Positions 10,474 through 21,494 of a stretch of 64,000 bases of DNA are shown here, one piece after another. The DNA comes from Betaproteobacteria bacterium TMED82. Its GTDB lineage: Bacteria; Pseudomonadota; Gammaproteobacteria; Burkholderiales; Burkholderiaceae_A. The notes below the pieces were generated by a model. That model did no database searches. It was not told where the DNA came from and saw nothing but the letters and a program-made list of their open reading frames with translations. Both the position numbers and the translations under genes were made by a program. Position 1 is the first letter of the stretch; each line of letters starts with the position of its first letter. The DNA is taken from assembly GCA_002170395.1 (NCBI GenBank), contig NHEJ01000006.1, positions 5,472 through 69,471 of the forward strand. The letters run 5' to 3'.

Positions 10474-10609
10474 AAGAATAGACTATTTAAAGCTAAAGAT
10501 TCCACTTGTGACTTTAGCATGTGCTATGCTGGTGCGTTACTGTGAAGAATAACAATCATCGAAGAATCGAGACTAAAATATAAAAAAAATTGAGTTTGAG
10601 GAGAAACAA

Positions 10610-12649
10610 ATGTCAGTAGGTATCACGTTTTCATTGGTAGCCGGTTTTTTAACACTACTTTATTCGATCATCTCTATTAGATGGATTTTGGCAAAACCTG
10701 TTGGAAATGAAAAAATGGTTGAAATTGCAACAGCGATTCAAGATGGAGCTTCAGCATATTTAAGCCGGCAATACAAAACAATAGCGATAGTTGGCGTCAT
10801 ATTGTTTATAATTATCGCCCTTATCCCCGGCCTTGGGTTCCTAACTGCGATCGGCTTTGCAATTGGTGCAGTTTTGTCTGGAATTGCTGGATTTGTAGGA
10901 ATGAATATCAATGTTAGAGCAAATGTGAGGACCGCTGAAGCAGCAAAAGATGGTATCAACCCTGCTCTTGCTGTTGCCTTTAAAGGAGGTGCAATTACCG
11001 GAATGTTTGTTTTAGGACTCGGCCTAATCGGGGTAACGGGTTTCTACGCATACCTATATAATTTAAGCGGCGATGTTGAGAGCGCTTTAAAGCCATTAAT
11101 TGGTCTCGCATTCGGTTCCTCACTAATTTCAATCTTTGCCCGACTTGGTGGTGGAATCTTCACAAAAGGTGCTGATGTTGGTGCTGATTTAGTGGGAAAA
11201 GTTGAAGCAGGAATCCCTGAAGACGACCCTAGAAATCCAGCAGTAATAGCAGATAATGTTGGAGATAATGTTGGAGACTGCGCTGGAATGGCTGCAGATC
11301 TCTTTGAAACCTACGCTGTGACTGTTATCGCAACAATGTTGCTCGGCGCCCTAACTTTGGGTGAAATTGCTTCCGAGGCAGCAATCTATCCGTTAGTTCT
11401 TGGAGGAGTATCAGCCATAGCTTCAATAATTGGTTGCTATTTTGTCAAATACTCGGGGACTGGAAAGATAATGAATGCTTTATATAAAGGGTTAATAGTG
11501 TCAGCGAGCCTGTCCATATTGGCGTTTTGGTTCGCGACTGACTTCTTGATGAGCAATATATCATTAGCGCTACCTGGGGTGACTACAATGGATTTATGGG
11601 GGTCTGCTGTTATTGGAATTTTGCTCACTGCTGCAATGGTAATAATTACCGAGTACTATACAGCCACTGAATATAGCCCGGTTAGAAACGTCGCGGTTGC
11701 CTCTGAGACTGGACACGCTACTAACATAATTGCGGGGATAGCTATCTCGATGAGATCCACAGCTTGGCCAGTAATTTCAGTTGTTCTCGCGATTCTCGCG
11801 TCATATAACCTAGCCGGTTTATATGGAATCGCAATTGCTGCAACCTCCATGCTTTCGATGGCGGGAATTATTGTTGCATTAGATGCCTATGGTCCTATCA
11901 CTGATAACGCTGGAGGTATTGCAGAAATGGCTGAACTACCGGAATCTGTGAGGAATGTTACTGATCCTCTCGATGCCGTTGGAAATACAACTAAGGCCGT
12001 AACTAAAGGTTATGCTATTGGTTCCGCTGGACTAGCTGCATTAGTGCTTTTCGCAGACTATACTCACGGGTTGGAAAAGGCCGGCCTTCAAATTTCATTT
12101 GATCTCTCTGATCACTTGGTAATAGTTGGTCTATTTCTAGGCGGCCTTATTCCTTTCCTGTTTGGTGCAATGGCCATGGAAGCCGTTGGACGATGTGCAG
12201 GGTCGGTTGTCACTGAGGTAAGACGTCAGTTCAGGGAAATTACTGGCATCATGGAAGGAAGCGCAAAACCGGAATATCATAAAGCTGTAGATTTGTTAAC
12301 TAAGGCCGCAATTAAAGAAATGATCATTCCTTCTTTGTTGCCAGTTGTAATTCCAGTTTTAGTTGGACTCACTCTTGGACCAAAAGCTCTTGGCGGCTTG
12401 CTTATGGGCACTATAGTGACAGGTCTTTTTCTTGCAATCTCAATGTGCACAGGAGGAGGAGCTTGGGATAATGCAAAAAAATATATTGAAGATGGAAATT
12501 GTGGTGGAAAGGGATCTGAAGCTCACATGGCGGCCGTTACGGGGGATACTGTTGGGGATCCATACAAAGATACTGCCGGACCAGCCATAAATCCTTTGAT
12601 TAAGATCATAAACATAGTTGCTTTGCTTATAATTCCCATAATTGTCTAA
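10610..12649 (+). CDS. hppA: Membrane-bound proton-translocating pyrophosphatase (K+-independent type)
   Basis: Integral membrane enzyme that couples pyrophosphate hydrolysis to ion export across the inner membrane. About 16 membrane segments run through its 679 residues. The substrate loops are [15 protein letters not shown] and [19 protein letters not shown]. Lys at residue 462 and Thr at 465 ([14 protein letters not shown]) are the published markers of the K+-independent H+-pumping class; K+-dependent members carry Ala there. The RBS GAGGAG sits just before the ATG. It is convergent with hemY, with 4 bp between the stops. It would recover energy from the pyrophosphate of biosynthesis. Confidence 0.96.
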   Translation: MSVGITFSLVAGFLTLLYSIISIRWILAKPVGNEKMVEIATAIQDGASAYLSRQYKTIAIVGVILFIIIALIPGLGFLTAIGFAIGAVLSGIAGFVGMNINVRANVRTAEAAKDGINPALAVAFKGGAITGMFVLGLGLIGVTGFYAYLYNLSGDVESALKPLIGLAFGSSLISIFARLGGGIFTKGADVGADLVGKVEAGIPEDDPRNPAVIADNVGDNVGDCAGMAADLFETYAVTVIATMLLGALTLGEIASEAAIYPLVLGGVSAIASIIGCYFVKYSGTGKIMNALYKGLIVSASLSILAFWFATDFLMSNISLALPGVTTMDLWGSAVIGILLTAAMVIITEYYTATEYSPVRNVAVASETGHATNIIAGIAISMRSTAWPVISVVLAILASYNLAGLYGIAIAATSMLSMAGIIVALDAYGPITDNAGGIAEMAELPESVRNVTDPLDAVGNTTKAVTKGYAIGSAGLAALVLFADYTHGLEKAGLQISFDLSDHLVIVGLFLGGLIPFLFGAMAMEAVGRCAGSVVTEVRRQFREITGIMEGSAKPEYHKAVDLLTKAAIKEMIIPSLLPVVIPVLVGLTLGPKALGGLLMGTIVTGLFLAISMCTGGGAWDNAKKYIEDGNCGGKGSEAHMAAVTGDTVGDPYKDTAGPAINPLIKIINIVALLIIPIIV

Positions 12650-12653
12650 AAAA

Positions 12654-13862
12654 TTAAATGCTCTGCATGTTCAATTTCGCTGCTTTTTTCCAAATTTTGT
12701 AAGACTCAGCAGTGGATTCGTTCTGTTCAGCCATCTGGGCCAAACCTACATAAGCTTTGGAAGTTTCTTTAATTTTTATTGAATATTCCAACTGTTCCTT
12801 AGCTTTGGCCCAAAGCTTTTCTTTTTTACAAACCAGACCAAATATCAAATGAAAATGATAATCTCCTTCGTACTTAATTAACCAACGGTCCAGCAATCTT
12901 AGCTGACTTTTAGAATCCAAAATATTTTCTAGAAATAAGTTTCCGAGATTAACATTCCAAGCAACGTTAAGCGCAGACTCCAAAACTTTGAGACATTCAG
13001 ATGTCTCATTAAGCTCCGTAAATTTAGTAGCTATCAGGGAAGCTATCGTGGGATCTTTACTCTCATTTTTATTGATAAGACTCATAATTTTCCTAAGCTC
13101 TATACGGCTTGACCCTGCACCTTTTAATAATTTTTCGACAGCTAACCGCTTGTAGTCAAGTAAGATCTCCAACAATCTATCTTGCTTTTCCAACAAACGT
13201 GACTGATGTAAAAGCTTTTCCCACTGTTTGTCAGCCGCAAGTGCTTTTAGGAAAAGTAATTTCCCCTTATAACTATTCTGGTTTTTCACAAGAAATTCAG
13301 ATAGTAACTCAATTGCCTTACCCTCTAAGCTCTCAGCAATCAGGTCTTCAGCCTCGAATAAGACACTAAGCCTGTAAGAGGACACTTCTTTATTTTCAAA
13401 AGTAGCTAATTTCTGAAGCCAAGCATAATAATTCTTTTTATTTTTTTGCTTTCTAGCAGTTAATACCCCGATCAAACATAACACTCTGTTCACATTATTA
13501 TTATATTCCACTGTGTCTTGCACTTTTGTTGTCAAGTAGGAGTTAACGTATAACGAAGCTTCTCGGTAGTCTTCCTGCAGATAAGAAATGCACGCATTAC
13601 TGAGCGCTTTAATTTTCTTTTTATAGGCACGATCTCTCGAGAATTTGGAGACTTTATAAGGAAGTGACACTATAGCTGAAATAGTTTTTAAACCAAAGAA
13701 ACAAAATATAAAAGAAACAACAACTACAACAGCTAATACCACTAAGGAAAAGTCAACTCGATAATTCAGCCACCAAATTGTAACAGAGGCACTCTCATCA
13801 AGAGCTAACGAAAATCCAATTGCAATTGCAAAAAGTAAAGTAAAAAAAACTAGCGATTTCAT
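12654..13862 (-). CDS. hemY: Heme biosynthesis-associated TPR protein HemY
   Basis: Inner-membrane protein of the HemY_N/TPR family; its biochemical role in heme or tetrapyrrole biosynthesis is still unclear. Two N-terminal membrane helices (about residues 2-20 and 38-62) are followed by a long helical TPR region that ends in AYVGLAQMAEQNESTAESYKIW, described here by its position at about 370-392. It follows hemX after 1 base in the order hemC-hemD-hemX-hemY. It should not be confused with the protoporphyrinogen oxidase that is also called HemY in Gram-positives. Confidence 0.9.
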   Translation of the reverse strand: MKSLVFFTLLFAIAIGFSLALDESASVTIWWLNYRVDFSLVVLAVVVVVSFIFCFFGLKTISAIVSLPYKVSKFSRDRAYKKKIKALSNACISYLQEDYREASLYVNSYLTTKVQDTVEYNNNVNRVLCLIGVLTARKQKNKKNYYAWLQKLATFENKEVSSYRLSVLFEAEDLIAESLEGKAIELLSEFLVKNQNSYKGKLLFLKALAADKQWEKLLHQSRLLEKQDRLLEILLDYKRLAVEKLLKGAGSSRIELRKIMSLINKNESKDPTIASLIATKFTELNETSECLKVLESALNVAWNVNLGNLFLENILDSKSQLRLLDRWLIKYEGDYHFHLIFGLVCKKEKLWAKAKEQLEYSIKIKETSKAYVGLAQMAEQNESTAESYKIWKKAAKLNMQSI

Positions 13863-13863
13863 C

Positions 13864-15051
13864 TCACCTTGTCCCCCGACGGGAATTCTCTATCAACTCA
13901 ATACGCTTCATAATACTTCCTAATTCCATCTTAAAATCTTTTGTAAGTTCATCTTCGTTGTCAAAATACTTTTCAACTAATAACTTCGCCTCGGTTAGGT
14001 CCACCAATGAATGAGCATAAAAATTATCAGCAATCAGTATTGACCTTGAACTAATCAAATAAATCTTTAGCTGCTCTCTTACTAAAACAAAAAAATCCTG
14101 AGACCTCAATCCAGCATATGGATCGGTAATTTTCTGAATAACAAAGAAACTCTTTAAAATTTCGATAATGTTAGTCCAATCACTAAGATTTTGATTCCCG
14201 GAAGATGTATCTTCATACACAGTATCAAATTTCGGACGATTATTAAATTTAAGTAAGACTACTCTTTGAATCAACCCCTCAATTTCAGCAAGAAGTTGTA
14301 ATGTAACGTTGCGCTTAGTTTCAAATATTTTATCTGAGTCAGTGCTATTGAAGCCATCATTTCCAGTTGCTCTCGTTAGCTCACTCTCCTCCTCAGAAGC
14401 GATTCCATATTCCTTCGGCTCATATACGGGAGCTCTCACATCTTCCAATGCAGCCGATTTTACTTCGGCTGAATCTTGATCAATCACGTCATCAGCAGAA
14501 CTTTTTTCAGACACATTCTCCCGCTCTTGGTTTTCCGAGTTAGTGTTTGTATCTACAAGTTGTTTCTCTTCGGTACTCGCAGTATTTTCATTGGAGGTTT
14601 CTTGCTTTGGGATAAAGAGTTTTTTTTCCATCTCTTCTACCACGGCCTCTACATTTTCATTTTTATTACTAAAAAAATCGACAACAAGATCATTAAATGA
14701 TCTGCCTTTTTCAGCGGAAAATAACCACGCCAGTGAGATCGCGGAACCGCTTAATACTAGCACCCCGAAAAGTAAGATAAGTATATTTTTTTTTGACATA
14801 AATGTACTCCGAGCTACAGGGGAGGTAATCTTTTTTTCTTCTGAGTCATAAGCAGACTTAGTATTACTCTTCTTGTCCGTAAACACAGCTTCCTTACTTT
14901 CGTATTTACTGGCCTTAGCCTCCTCAACAGGGACAACTTTTTTCGTTTTTGTCTGTCGTGGCTTGCTCGTTGAGTTTTTTTTCTCAACCTCCACCTCTAG
15001 ACTCTCAGTGTTCTCTTTTTCAATATTTGAATCTTCGTCTTTTACACTCAT
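13864..15051 (-). CDS. hemX: HemX-like membrane protein
   Basis: HemX family protein, historically annotated as uroporphyrinogen-III C-methyltransferase, although it has no methyltransferase domain. It has a Lys/Glu-rich cytoplasmic leader of about 85 residues, one membrane helix (NILILLFGVLVLSGSAIS), and an acidic, probably disordered stretch (about 135-240). A conserved C-terminal helical domain follows (QLLAEIEGLIQRVVLL, FFVLVREQLKIYLISSRS). It lies between hemD (4-base overlap) and hemY. The disordered part is unusually long and rich in Glu/Ser/Asn. Confidence 0.88.
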   Translation of the reverse strand: MSVKDEDSNIEKENTESLEVEVEKKNSTSKPRQTKTKKVVPVEEAKASKYESKEAVFTDKKSNTKSAYDSEEKKITSPVARSTFMSKKNILILLFGVLVLSGSAISLAWLFSAEKGRSFNDLVVDFFSNKNENVEAVVEEMEKKLFIPKQETSNENTASTEEKQLVDTNTNSENQERENVSEKSSADDVIDQDSAEVKSAALEDVRAPVYEPKEYGIASEEESELTRATGNDGFNSTDSDKIFETKRNVTLQLLAEIEGLIQRVVLLKFNNRPKFDTVYEDTSSGNQNLSDWTNIIEILKSFFVIQKITDPYAGLRSQDFFVLVREQLKIYLISSRSILIADNFYAHSLVDLTEAKLLVEKYFDNEDELTKDFKMELGSIMKRIELIENSRRGTR

Positions 15052-15965
15052 AGTCTACTATTAATTTCCCTGGCGATACATTTAGGATCAAGTGATTGTA
15101 TTTTCATAACTTTAATTTCCGGAATAATTTCTTTTACCTTATTAACAATTTGATCATGATGTGACACTAATGTAAAAGAATTTTCATCGAACAGTTTTAA
15201 CTCTAATTTACCCAGTACGGGCCCTACTAATTGTGACGACGAAATTAATATGAAATTTTCATAAAAGTCCGAGGCAGGTAAAATTCCCTGCGCCATTAGC
15301 ATATCAACCTTGCACTCATTGGCATCATTTTCTAAAACTCTAGAATAGGGAACCATTTGCCTGACTCGCACTGACCTTTTGTCCAATAAGCTTAAAAGTT
15401 TATCGCTATTTGATTTACCTCCCACAGCCAGAACCTGATATCTCTTAACCCTTAACCCAAATTCTTCGACCCATGCAAGCGCAGTTGCATTAGCAGGCAA
15501 GTAATAAATGTTTTTCCTCTTAAGTCGAGGAGACCTTGAGCTCAACTTTCTAAAGTGCTGTTGTAAATTGGTCGCAGTACCCTCACCAATAGCACCCAAT
15601 TTGATTCCATTCTTTCTATTAAATGATAGAAATGTCTTTTTAATATTAGACATCAATGATCGTAAATTTCTCAATCGATCAGGTCTCCGAGCTAATTTTT
15701 GAAATATTTTAAAAACCGCCTCTACACTTGCAGGACTTGAAAATAGAAGAAACTTTCTTTTTTTAAAGAGGCTTCGATTGGCTTTTCCGTGTAAACCTCG
15801 ATCAAGTTCTTTCAAAAACAGTTTTGAATTCTCTAAACGTAATTGCTGTATAGATAAAAAATATACAGCTATTTCACTATTTAACTCACCTCTTAATTCC
15901 ATTAACCATTTATTAGGTTCATTTTCCCAAACCGGTCTAGCCACGAACAACCTAAATTTAGTCAT
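15048..15965 (-). CDS. hemD: Uroporphyrinogen-III synthase
   Basis: Closes hydroxymethylbilane to uroporphyrinogen III with inversion of ring D. The family is weakly conserved. Here 305 residues carry the expected two-lobed alpha/beta pattern, with FLLFSSPASVEAVFKIF near residue 70, IGEGTATNLQQHF near 125, and a second-lobe FILISSSQLVGPVLGKL near 240. The position directly after hemC (4-base overlap) and before hemX makes the call firm. It is more basic than most relatives. Confidence 0.92.
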   Translation of the reverse strand: MTKFRLFVARPVWENEPNKWLMELRGELNSEIAVYFLSIQQLRLENSKLFLKELDRGLHGKANRSLFKKRKFLLFSSPASVEAVFKIFQKLARRPDRLRNLRSLMSNIKKTFLSFNRKNGIKLGAIGEGTATNLQQHFRKLSSRSPRLKRKNIYYLPANATALAWVEEFGLRVKRYQVLAVGGKSNSDKLLSLLDKRSVRVRQMVPYSRVLENDANECKVDMLMAQGILPASDFYENFILISSSQLVGPVLGKLELKLFDENSFTLVSHHDQIVNKVKEIIPEIKVMKIQSLDPKCIAREINSRL

Positions 15966-16873
15966 CTCAGAGAAGTAAGAACTTTTTGTGCACCTTGAGC
16001 CATTAGGCTTTCAAAAACTTCACTAGAGAGATTATCTGCATCCTCCCCTTTTAGATCTGCCTCACATAAATCTGTACCGTTAGGCATGGCTAACCTTGCT
16101 CTAACATGGAAAATTGTCTGGCTGATATTAGACTGACAAAAAACAGCTAGCGGTAACTGACAACTAGATCCAAGCAATCTTGCTATTCTTCTCTCAATAT
16201 TCACTTCAATAGTTGTTCTAACATCCGATAGCTCCTGCAAAAAAGACAAAAGATCTTTATTATTACTCAATGTTTCAACAGCAATGGTACCTTGTCCAAC
16301 GGCAGGAACCATCAATTCATGATCAAGAATTTCTGAAATGCGCTGCCCATAACCCAGTCTGCTTAAACCAGCTGCTGCTAAAATAATCCCGTCAAATTTA
16401 CCTTCATCGAGCTTTTTTAATCTTGTTTCTAAATTGCCTCGTAAAGGCAAAACATTAATATCGGGGCGCGCCAACCGCAGCTGAAATTCCCTGCGCAAAC
16501 TAGAGGTTCCGACTGTAGCGTTTTTCGGCAAATCAAGAAACTTCGAGTATTTGTTACTAATAAACGCATCGCTGGGGGTTTCTCTAACTAAAATAGCTCC
16601 AATTGCAAAACCATCTGGTAAAACCATAGGAACATCCTTCAATGAATGTACAGCTAAATGAGCTTTTTTTTCCAACATTGCAGCCTCTAATTCTTTTACA
16701 AATAGGCCTTTTCCTCCAATTTTTGATAAACTTTGATTCAGGATCTCGTCTCCTTTTGTGGATAAACCTAGGATTTCGTCGCATGCACCTCTGGCTTTCT
16801 GGTTTAAAAGCTTTTTAACATGTTCAGCCTGCCACATAGCCAGACGACTCTTTCGCGATGCTATTATCCACAT
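15962..16873 (-). CDS. hemC: Porphobilinogen deaminase (hydroxymethylbilane synthase)
   Basis: Polymerises four porphobilinogens into hydroxymethylbilane. The 303-residue protein shows the family signatures: RKSRLAMWQAEHVK at the start, AAMLEKKAHLAVHSLKDVP, GTSSLRREFQLRLARPD, LRGNLETRLKKLDEG and ILAAAGLSRLG. The dipyrromethane cofactor cysteine lies in LGSSCQLPLAVF near residue 240. It is the first gene of the hemC-D-X-Y operon and is divergent from argH across 31 bp. Confidence 0.97.
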   Translation of the reverse strand: MWIIASRKSRLAMWQAEHVKKLLNQKARGACDEILGLSTKGDEILNQSLSKIGGKGLFVKELEAAMLEKKAHLAVHSLKDVPMVLPDGFAIGAILVRETPSDAFISNKYSKFLDLPKNATVGTSSLRREFQLRLARPDINVLPLRGNLETRLKKLDEGKFDGIILAAAGLSRLGYGQRISEILDHELMVPAVGQGTIAVETLSNNKDLLSFLQELSDVRTTIEVNIERRIARLLGSSCQLPLAVFCQSNISQTIFHVRARLAMPNGTDLCEADLKGEDADNLSSEVFESLMAQGAQKVLTSLR

Positions 16874-16904
16874 AACGTAATATTATATTTAATTAAGGAT
16901 ATCC

Positions 16905-18323
16905 GTGGTTCATCAGCTAGAAAAAAAAGATGTTTCTTGGTCTGGAAGATTTTCGGAACCAGTTGAAAAAAGTGTTCAGGACTATACTTCGTCAGTCAAT
17001 TTTGATAGGAAATTAGCTTTAAAGGATATCAAGGCCTCTTTAGCTCACGCTGAAATGTTAGCTACGAGGAAAATAATTACAAAAAATGATTTTAAGTGTA
17101 TTTGTAAGGGTTTTAAGATAATTGAAAAGGAAATTGTTGCGGGTAAGTTTCAATGGCGAGTTGAACTTGAAGATGTACATATGAATATAGAGGCTAGATT
17201 AACTAGTTTAATTGGTGAGCCAGGGAAAAAATTGCACACTGGTAGATCTCGAAATGACCAAATAGCCACCGATATCAGACTGTGGTTACGCGATGAAATT
17301 GATTTTATTGTTTTCAAGTTTTTTGAGCTTCGATTAGGTTTAGTGGGCCAAGCAGAAAAGCACTTTGATTTAATGCTGCCTGGTTATACCCATTTGCAGG
17401 TTGCGCAACCAGTCACATTTGGGCATCATCTTTTAGCATATGATGAGATGTTTTCAAGAGACTGTGAGAGATTGCTTCAAATTCGTGCAAGGGTAAACAA
17501 ATTACCGCTTGGATCTGCGGCTTTAGCCGGAACGAGTTTTGATATTGATCGAGAAATAGTCGCAAAACTACTTGGTTTCGATGGCCTATGTGAGAATTCC
17601 ATTGATGCAGTTAGCGATAGGGATTTTGCTATCGAGCTGTCATCCGCTTTGTCTCTCGTAATGATTCATATTTCAAGATTATCTGAGGAAATGATCTTGT
17701 GGATGTCTGGCGGTTTTGACTTTATCAAATTACCAGATAAATTTTGCACTGGATCGTCAATTATGCCCCAAAAAAAGAATCCAGATGTGCCGGAACTAGC
17801 TCGCGGAAAAAGTGGTAGAGTGATTGGTAACTTAGTTTCTCTGTTAGTGTTAATGAAAGGGCAGCCCTTGGCTTATAATAAAGATAACCAAGAAGATAAG
17901 GAACCTTTATTTGATAGTGTTGAGACAGTTAAAAGTACCCTTTCAATTTTCGCAGAGATGATTCCAAATATTGAGGTGCATAAAGACAATATGATTGCTG
18001 CTTTGGAGAAAGACTACCCCACAGCTACAGATTTGGCTGACTATTTAGTTAGAAGAAATCTATCATTTAGAGACTCACACGAGATTGTATCTAAAATAGT
18101 TTCTTATGCAATCAAGCAAAATCAAAAATTAGAAATGATTCCGCTTAAAGTTCTTCAGCAGTTTTCGAAACTAATAAGGGAAGACGTATACAGTTATATC
18201 ACCATAGGGGGATCCATACTGTCGAGAAAACATATTGGGGGAACTTCTAGTAAACAGGTAAAGAAAACTGCCCGTTTAAAAAAGACACGAATTCTTAAAC
18301 AGCTTCGAACTCTTAATGTCTAA
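16905..18323 (+). CDS. argH: Argininosuccinate lyase
   Basis: Last step of arginine synthesis: argininosuccinate to arginine plus fumarate. The fumarase/aspartase superfamily signature [12 protein letters not shown] is at residues 283-294, with substrate-binding [17 protein letters not shown] near 105 and [17 protein letters not shown] near 158. The start is GTG, with TAAGGA a few bases upstream, and no ATG lies nearby. At 472 residues the length is normal. It overlaps the following sensor kinase by 8 bases, which suggests one transcript. Confidence 0.97.
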   Translation: MVHQLEKKDVSWSGRFSEPVEKSVQDYTSSVNFDRKLALKDIKASLAHAEMLATRKIITKNDFKCICKGFKIIEKEIVAGKFQWRVELEDVHMNIEARLTSLIGEPGKKLHTGRSRNDQIATDIRLWLRDEIDFIVFKFFELRLGLVGQAEKHFDLMLPGYTHLQVAQPVTFGHHLLAYDEMFSRDCERLLQIRARVNKLPLGSAALAGTSFDIDREIVAKLLGFDGLCENSIDAVSDRDFAIELSSALSLVMIHISRLSEEMILWMSGGFDFIKLPDKFCTGSSIMPQKKNPDVPELARGKSGRVIGNLVSLLVLMKGQPLAYNKDNQEDKEPLFDSVETVKSTLSIFAEMIPNIEVHKDNMIAALEKDYPTATDLADYLVRRNLSFRDSHEIVSKIVSYAIKQNQKLEMIPLKVLQQFSKLIREDVYSYITIGGSILSRKHIGGTSSKQVKKTARLKKTRILKQLRTLNV

Positions 18324-20721
18324 GTTAATAAAACGTAATCGATTTATAACAACTTTAAAAAGTGAGGCATTGTTCTTTTTGGTTCCAGTTCTCTCTGTAA
18401 TCGGTCTGGGTCTTGTTATGTCATTAACTTTCTGGGTTATATACCAATCAGACATAAAGCAAAAAAAAGCATTAATCCTTCAAGATGTCGAAAACAGCGC
18501 TCAAGCACTTAGATTAAAGTTAAGAAGAAATGAATTTGCTATAAATGCTATTGCCAGAGACTTAGGAAGAAGAGAAATTAGTCAAGCAGAGTTCAAAAGG
18601 TATTCTGAAAATTTTTTTGCTTCAAGCCCGGAAATTCTATTATTGACGTGGGTAAACCTTCAAGGAAGTGAACTGGCTTCAGCTTCCTCTTTTTTTAATC
18701 CAACAGATTCTTTTTTATTAACTCCAGTTACAGGTTCAAAAAGGCTGCTCCAAAAGGAAAGTCTCGCAGCTTATAAGTTAGCACTGAAATCTAGGAGGCC
18801 AGTTTATTCTGAAACATTCGGTGGAAGTCAGCAGACGAGTGAACTACAAATTGACTTACATTCTCCGACTATGCTTAAGGGTAAAATTAACGGAATGTTA
18901 ATTGCCACTTACTCAGTTCCAGTGATGCTGCAAACTGCCATTCCGACAGGTGTCGCAAACAGGGTAAAATTTGAGCTCGATAAGAATTCTACAAAGAAAA
19001 ATATTGCTGGTGATTTTGCTCAACATAAAGTGGAATTAAGCGAAATATCTAATTCGGTGAACCTTTTGGGTACTTCTAGAACACCATTACAAAGTAATTT
19101 CAGCGGAGCTCTAAATACATTAATATTTAGCCTTATTACTGTTGCTTTAGTTAGTAATATTATGCTCGTTCGTCATGCTAGAAGAAGGAGAGCAACTGAA
19201 AAAGAGCTTTCGAGAGAAATTTCCTTTCGGAGGGCTATGGAAAACTCTTTGGCTACTGGAATGAGAGTAATCGATGGAGACGGCAAAATTACTTATGTAA
19301 ACCCAGCCTTTTGTAATCTAGTTGGTTTGAATGAAGACGAATTACTTGGGTCTGAGCCACCATATCCATTCTGGCCTCCAGAAGAGCTAAAAAAACTTAA
19401 CGAACATCTAAAAAATCTATTAGATGGAAAACTAATAGAATCGGGCAGTCAGGTCACAATTATGCACTCAAGCGGTAGAAGAATTATTGCTCGTATGTAT
19501 ACTTCCCCCTTGAAAGATTCATTGAGTATGCAAACACGCTGGCTCACATCCATTACAGATATTACAGAGGCTACTAGATATAGGAATGAAATTGCTAATG
19601 CACAAGAGCGTTTTACCACTGTTTTGCAATCTTTGGATACCGCCGTTTCTGTTGCTTCTTCCCCATCGTCAAGGCTATTATTTGCTAACGATACTTATCG
19701 AAATTGGTTTGGAGGTGCAACAATTCAAGGGCACAAGATGCTTGTAAAAAAAGCAATAGAACTCGGAAAAATTGAAAATGATAAATTTTATATCCCAAAA
19801 TTAAAGAAGTGGTTTGATATCAGACTTCAGGAAATTAAGTGGGTTGACGGAACTGATGTTGAACTTTTAGTAGCCTCAGATGTTACAGATAAAGAAACCC
19901 AAGAAAGAATTCAGAGAGAACAATATGAACGGCTTCAGCAAACATCAAAACTTGTGACAATGGGGGAAATGGCTTCTTCTTTGGCTCACGAACTAAATCA
20001 ACCTCTAACTGCCATAAGTAATTATACTTTAGGGGCAGGAGCTAGGATAAAAAGTAATACCGCAAAGGGTAGGGCATTAGTGCCAGAGGAGCTTTTGGAG
20101 ATTTTAACTAAAACAGCAAAACAGGCTAGCCGAGCAGGTACTGTAATTAAGAGAATAAGAGACTTTGTCCGAAAAAGTGACCCCAGTAGGAGAATCGTAA
20201 AACCTAATGTTATCGTGAATGAAGCAATTGAATTAGCTGAAATTGATGCTAACAATATGGGTATGAAAATAATTCAAAAAATTCAGGCGAAGCTGCCTTA
20301 CATTAACGTTGATCCGATATTAATTGAACAAGTTTTACTTAATCTTATTAAAAATGGGCTCGAGTCAATGATTGGCTCTACTTACCAAGAATTAGACCTA
20401 ATCGTTGAATCTGACAATACAGATGTAATTTTTTCTGTCCACGATAATGGTCCCGGAGTTAATAACAAAATAAAGGAAAAACTGTTCGAATCTTTTTTTT
20501 CAACAAAGCAAGAAGGAACTGGAATAGGCTTAAATATTTGTCGATCTGTAATCGAATCTCATAATGGGAAACTATGGTTCCAAAATAAAACTCCCCGTGG
20601 GTGTTCGTTTTATTTTACTATTCCAATAGATGTAGCTATTTCCGCCACGAAACAAAAACAAATTTTAAGCGAGCCATCTAAGTTAGATAGCACTAATCTC
20701 TCACATAATGAAATCAACTAG
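18316..20721 (+). CDS. FixL-like PAS sensor histidine kinase
   Basis: Membrane sensor kinase of 801 residues. Membrane helices are at about 19-43 and 263-282, flanking a periplasmic domain of about 215 residues. Two PAS-like regions (about 300-420 and 435-530) precede HisKA, with the phospho-acceptor His558 in [17 protein letters not shown] HATPase domain follows with its N box ([17 protein letters not shown]), HDNGPGVN and [15 protein letters not shown]. The response regulator follows after 3 bases. The architecture and HELNQPL motif place it with the FixL/TodS/DctB-like group. No heme-binding PAS can be recognised with confidence, and the signal is unknown. Confidence 0.93.
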   Translation: MSKLIKRNRFITTLKSEALFFLVPVLSVIGLGLVMSLTFWVIYQSDIKQKKALILQDVENSAQALRLKLRRNEFAINAIARDLGRREISQAEFKRYSENFFASSPEILLLTWVNLQGSELASASSFFNPTDSFLLTPVTGSKRLLQKESLAAYKLALKSRRPVYSETFGGSQQTSELQIDLHSPTMLKGKINGMLIATYSVPVMLQTAIPTGVANRVKFELDKNSTKKNIAGDFAQHKVELSEISNSVNLLGTSRTPLQSNFSGALNTLIFSLITVALVSNIMLVRHARRRRATEKELSREISFRRAMENSLATGMRVIDGDGKITYVNPAFCNLVGLNEDELLGSEPPYPFWPPEELKKLNEHLKNLLDGKLIESGSQVTIMHSSGRRIIARMYTSPLKDSLSMQTRWLTSITDITEATRYRNEIANAQERFTTVLQSLDTAVSVASSPSSRLLFANDTYRNWFGGATIQGHKMLVKKAIELGKIENDKFYIPKLKKWFDIRLQEIKWVDGTDVELLVASDVTDKETQERIQREQYERLQQTSKLVTMGEMASSLAHELNQPLTAISNYTLGAGARIKSNTAKGRALVPEELLEILTKTAKQASRAGTVIKRIRDFVRKSDPSRRIVKPNVIVNEAIELAEIDANNMGMKIIQKIQAKLPYINVDPILIEQVLLNLIKNGLESMIGSTYQELDLIVESDNTDVIFSVHDNGPGVNNKIKEKLFESFFSTKQEGTGIGLNICRSVIESHNGKLWFQNKTPRGCSFYFTIPIDVAISATKQKQILSEPSKLDSTNLSHNEIN

Positions 20722-20724
20722 GTA

Positions 20725-21351
20725 ATGAATAGAGAAATCGTATATGTTGTTGATGATGATGAGGCTGTAAGAGATTCGTTGCGCTGGCTATTAGAGGGTA
20801 ACGGTTTTACTGTGAAAGTCTTTGAAAGTGCGGAAAAGCTGCTGGAAAATACCAAACAAAAAAGGCAAAAGTTGCATGGTTGCCTGATTCTTGACGTCAG
20901 AATGCCTGGCATGACTGGAATTGAACTGCATGATGAGTTAATTAAAAATGATTTTAATCTACCAATAATCTTCATAACGGGACATGGTTCAGTTTCTGTA
21001 GCTGTAAAAAGTATGAAGAAAGGAGCAATAGATTTCCTTGAAAAGCCATTTAGCGATGAACAACTTTGTACATTGGTTGATGCTGCTTTGGTTAAAGCTA
21101 GGGATCATAATGACGTGAAAGAATTCAGCGAAAAAGCTCAAACGTTGCTCTCCAAACTTACTCCAAGAGAGTCACAAGTTTTAGAACGAATAATTGCCGG
21201 TCGGTTGAATAAGCAAATTGCCGATGATCTTAAGATCAGTATAAAAACCGTTGAAGCTCACAGGGCAAATATTATGACGAAAGTTGAAGCTAGAACCGTT
21301 GCTGACTTAATTAAAGTTGCTCTGACTGCTTCCAGCATAAAAAAAACCTGA
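20725..21351 (+). CDS. FixJ/NarL-type response regulator
   Basis: Receiver plus LuxR-type helix-turn-helix regulator of 208 residues. The acidic pocket is VVDDDEAVRD, the phospho-acceptor is Asp57 in LILDVRMPGMTG, the switch Thr is in IIFITGHGSVSVAV, and the Lys is in FLEKPFSDEQL. The DNA-binding half has LTPRESQVLERIIAGRLNKQ and ISIKTVEAHRANIM. It directly follows the sensor kinase and is its likely partner. The target genes cannot be told from the sequence. Confidence 0.95.
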   Translation: MNREIVYVVDDDEAVRDSLRWLLEGNGFTVKVFESAEKLLENTKQKRQKLHGCLILDVRMPGMTGIELHDELIKNDFNLPIIFITGHGSVSVAVKSMKKGAIDFLEKPFSDEQLCTLVDAALVKARDHNDVKEFSEKAQTLLSKLTPRESQVLERIIAGRLNKQIADDLKISIKTVEAHRANIMTKVEARTVADLIKVALTASSIKKT

Positions 21352-21405
21352 AACCTTTCGCAAGAGAACTAAATATGTAATGATTGAAGGATATTACATT
21401 TCTTT

Positions 21406-21479
21406 GCGCCCGTAGCTCAGTTGGATAGAGTACCTGGCTACGAACCAGGGGGTCGTGAGTTCGAATCTTGCCGGGCGCG
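21406..21479 (+). tRNA. tRNA-Arg (anticodon ACG)
   Basis: Full cloverleaf by eye: acceptor GCGCCCG pairs with CGGGCGC, the D arm has AGCTCAGTTGGATAGAG, the anticodon stem CCTGG/CCAGG encloses CTACGAA (anticodon ACG), and the T arm holds GTTCGAATC. The 3' CCA is not encoded (G then C TTT follows). The ACG wobble A would be edited to inosine to read CGU/CGC/CGA. It sits 54 bp after the response regulator gene and 15 bp before the broken protease gene. Confidence 0.96.
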
Positions 21480-21494
21480 CTTTCAACCTTACTT

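Noticed and set aside
10492-10518. Inverted repeat GCTAAAG/CTTTAGC before hppA as terminator or riboswitch
   Set aside because: The stem is only 7 bp with a 13-base loop and no T-run. No known riboswitch core was recognised in the 136 bp leader, so it is left out of the features.
21406-21494. tRNA-Arg as an integration site for a mobile element
   Set aside because: No integrase, no repeat of the tRNA 3' end and no change in composition are seen on either side.
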